From contig CAVUID010000014.1 of NCBI GenBank assembly GCA_963741495.1, forward strand, positions 12,424-76,423: a DNA stretch of 64,000 nucleotides, written 5' to 3'. Under the pieces are notes generated by a model. That model saw only the letters and a list, made by a program, of their open reading frames with translations. It was not told where the DNA came from and made no database searches. The translations under genes were made by a program, and so were the position numbers. The stretch is from Sulfurimicrobium sp963741495. GTDB taxonomy: Bacteria > Pseudomonadota > Gammaproteobacteria > Burkholderiales > Sulfuricellaceae. Every line of letters begins with the position of its first letter. Positions within the stretch are counted from its first letter, which is position 1. Shown in pieces: positions 63,325-64,000 of the stretch.

Positions 63325-63514
63325 ATCGACTTTGGCCGGCGGCTGGGGGGTGCAGTGAATTGCGTGTGCGGCGTTTATTGCATGCGTGAATTCATCGAAA
63401 CGAAATGTCTGGTTTGTTTCGGAGTAGCTTTACGTCACGTGGGATGGGTTTCTTGTGGTTATGTGTGCATGGTGGCCGCAGGATGCTGGCGATTTCCGCC
63501 GTGCGGGATGGGTG

Positions 63515-64000
63515 AGGGTGTAAGAATTTTTGTGTAAACGGTCATTTGGCAGGAAACTGCCGTCCTGGAGAAAGGAGCTGTAATGACCGTAAGCAACGAA
63601 CTGCTCGACAGCCTGCTGGCTGATTACAAGAAACCCGAAGACCTGATTGGCGAAGATGGCCTGCTCAAGCAGCTCACCAAGAAACTGGTGGAGCGTGCGC
63701 TTGAAGCCGAAATGGCCGAACACCTTGGTCATGGCGAAATGAGCCGGTCGCCAATCCCGCCGGCAACACCCGCAACGGCAAGAGCAAGAAGACGCTCAAG
63801 GGCGAATTCGGCGAGCTGCCGATTGAAATTCCCCGCGACCGCCACGGCAGCTTTGAGCCACAGCTGATTCCCAAGCACCAGACCCGCTGGACCGGCTTCG
63901 ACGACAAGATCCTGTCGCTCTACGCCCGCGGCATGACGGTACGGGAGATACAAGGCCACCTGGAAGAAATGTATGGCACCGAGGTCTCGCCCTCGCTGAT
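63515..64000 (+). mobile_element. IS256-family element, left end (continues beyond window)
   Basis: The left terminal region GAGGGTGTAAGAATTTTTGT resembles IS256-group ends; the transposase starts at 63583. It ends the recognisable primase region upstream; 63325-63514 holds no gene. Confidence 0.7.
63583..64000 (+). pseudogene. IS256-family (mutator type) transposase, partial, frame broken once
   Basis: N-terminal part: LADYKKPEDLIGEDGLLKQL, EAEMAEHLGHG, then after a missing A near 63736-63740, NPAGNTRNGKSKKTLKGEFG, LPIEIPRDRHGSFEPQLI, FDDKILSLYARGMTVREIQG. AAAGGAGC precedes ATG 63583. The catalytic domain lies beyond the window. Confidence 0.88.

Overview
The window looks like the chromosome of a betaproteobacterial, chemolithotrophic sulfur oxidiser, most likely in the Nitrosomonadales (Sulfuricella/Gallionella/Thiobacillus-like). 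The evidence is the murA-hisGDCBHAFIE-hinT-tatABC order, a short-form HisG, a MutT-ThiE fusion, zapD next to yacG, rpsU-yqeY-dnaG-rpoD-tRNA, a soxXYZAB cluster without soxCD, and a reverse-type DsrA. The taxonomic call is inference from gene content and order.

Layout. 1-8.6 kb: end of a monothiol glutaredoxin gene, murA, the complete histidine operon and hinT. 8.6-12.2 kb: tatABC, a membrane-anchored DegS/DegQ-like protease and a Nif3 protein. 12.2-25.9 kb: a sigma-54 response regulator followed by an MSHA-type (type IV pilus/T2SS-related) assembly operon ending in two large prepilin-like genes. 26.0-36.2 kb: a MazEF-like toxin-antitoxin pair, pmbA, darP, argJ, several small enzymes, a decayed integron integrase with an attC-like site beside it, a DUF815 ATPase, mutT-thiE, yacG and zapD. 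36.5-40.5 kb: soxXYZAB. 40.6-45.7 kb: a FolB-TSUP fused frame, plsY, a coiled-coil membrane protein, tsaD and bioA (which carries an unusual internal insertion). 46.0-48.7 kb: a solitary dsrA, then an Xre-RES toxin-antitoxin pair. 48.9-55.7 kb: groESL under CIRCE control, rpsU, yqeY, dnaG, rpoD and a tRNA-Ile(CAU). 55.7-64.0 kb: accessory DNA next to the tRNA, with orphan genes, an inverted pair of IS30-family elements (one decayed, one intact), an HNH nuclease remnant, a broken PriCT-2/SF3 helicase of P4 type and the start of an IS256-family element.

How the parts fit. SoxY and SoxB carry twin-arginine signals, so the nearby tatABC system is their likely export route. SoxXYZAB without SoxCD usually deposits sulfane sulfur for later oxidation by the reverse Dsr pathway, which fits the presence of DsrA. 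However, DsrB and the other dsr genes are not in this window. The pilus ATPase carries an MshEN domain of the c-di-GMP-binding kind.

Data quality. About 27 single-base insertions or deletions break otherwise well-conserved frames: hisD, both prepilins, the mazF-like toxin, yaiI, soxX/Y/A/B, plsY, tsaD, bioA, rpoD, the HNH gene, the primase and the IS256 transposase. Several of these genes are essential (rpoD, tsaD, plsY), so most of these breaks are probably sequence errors rather than pseudogenes. Core genes with such breaks are listed as CDS over their full span, with the break position given. Only mobile or clearly decayed genes are typed as pseudogenes.
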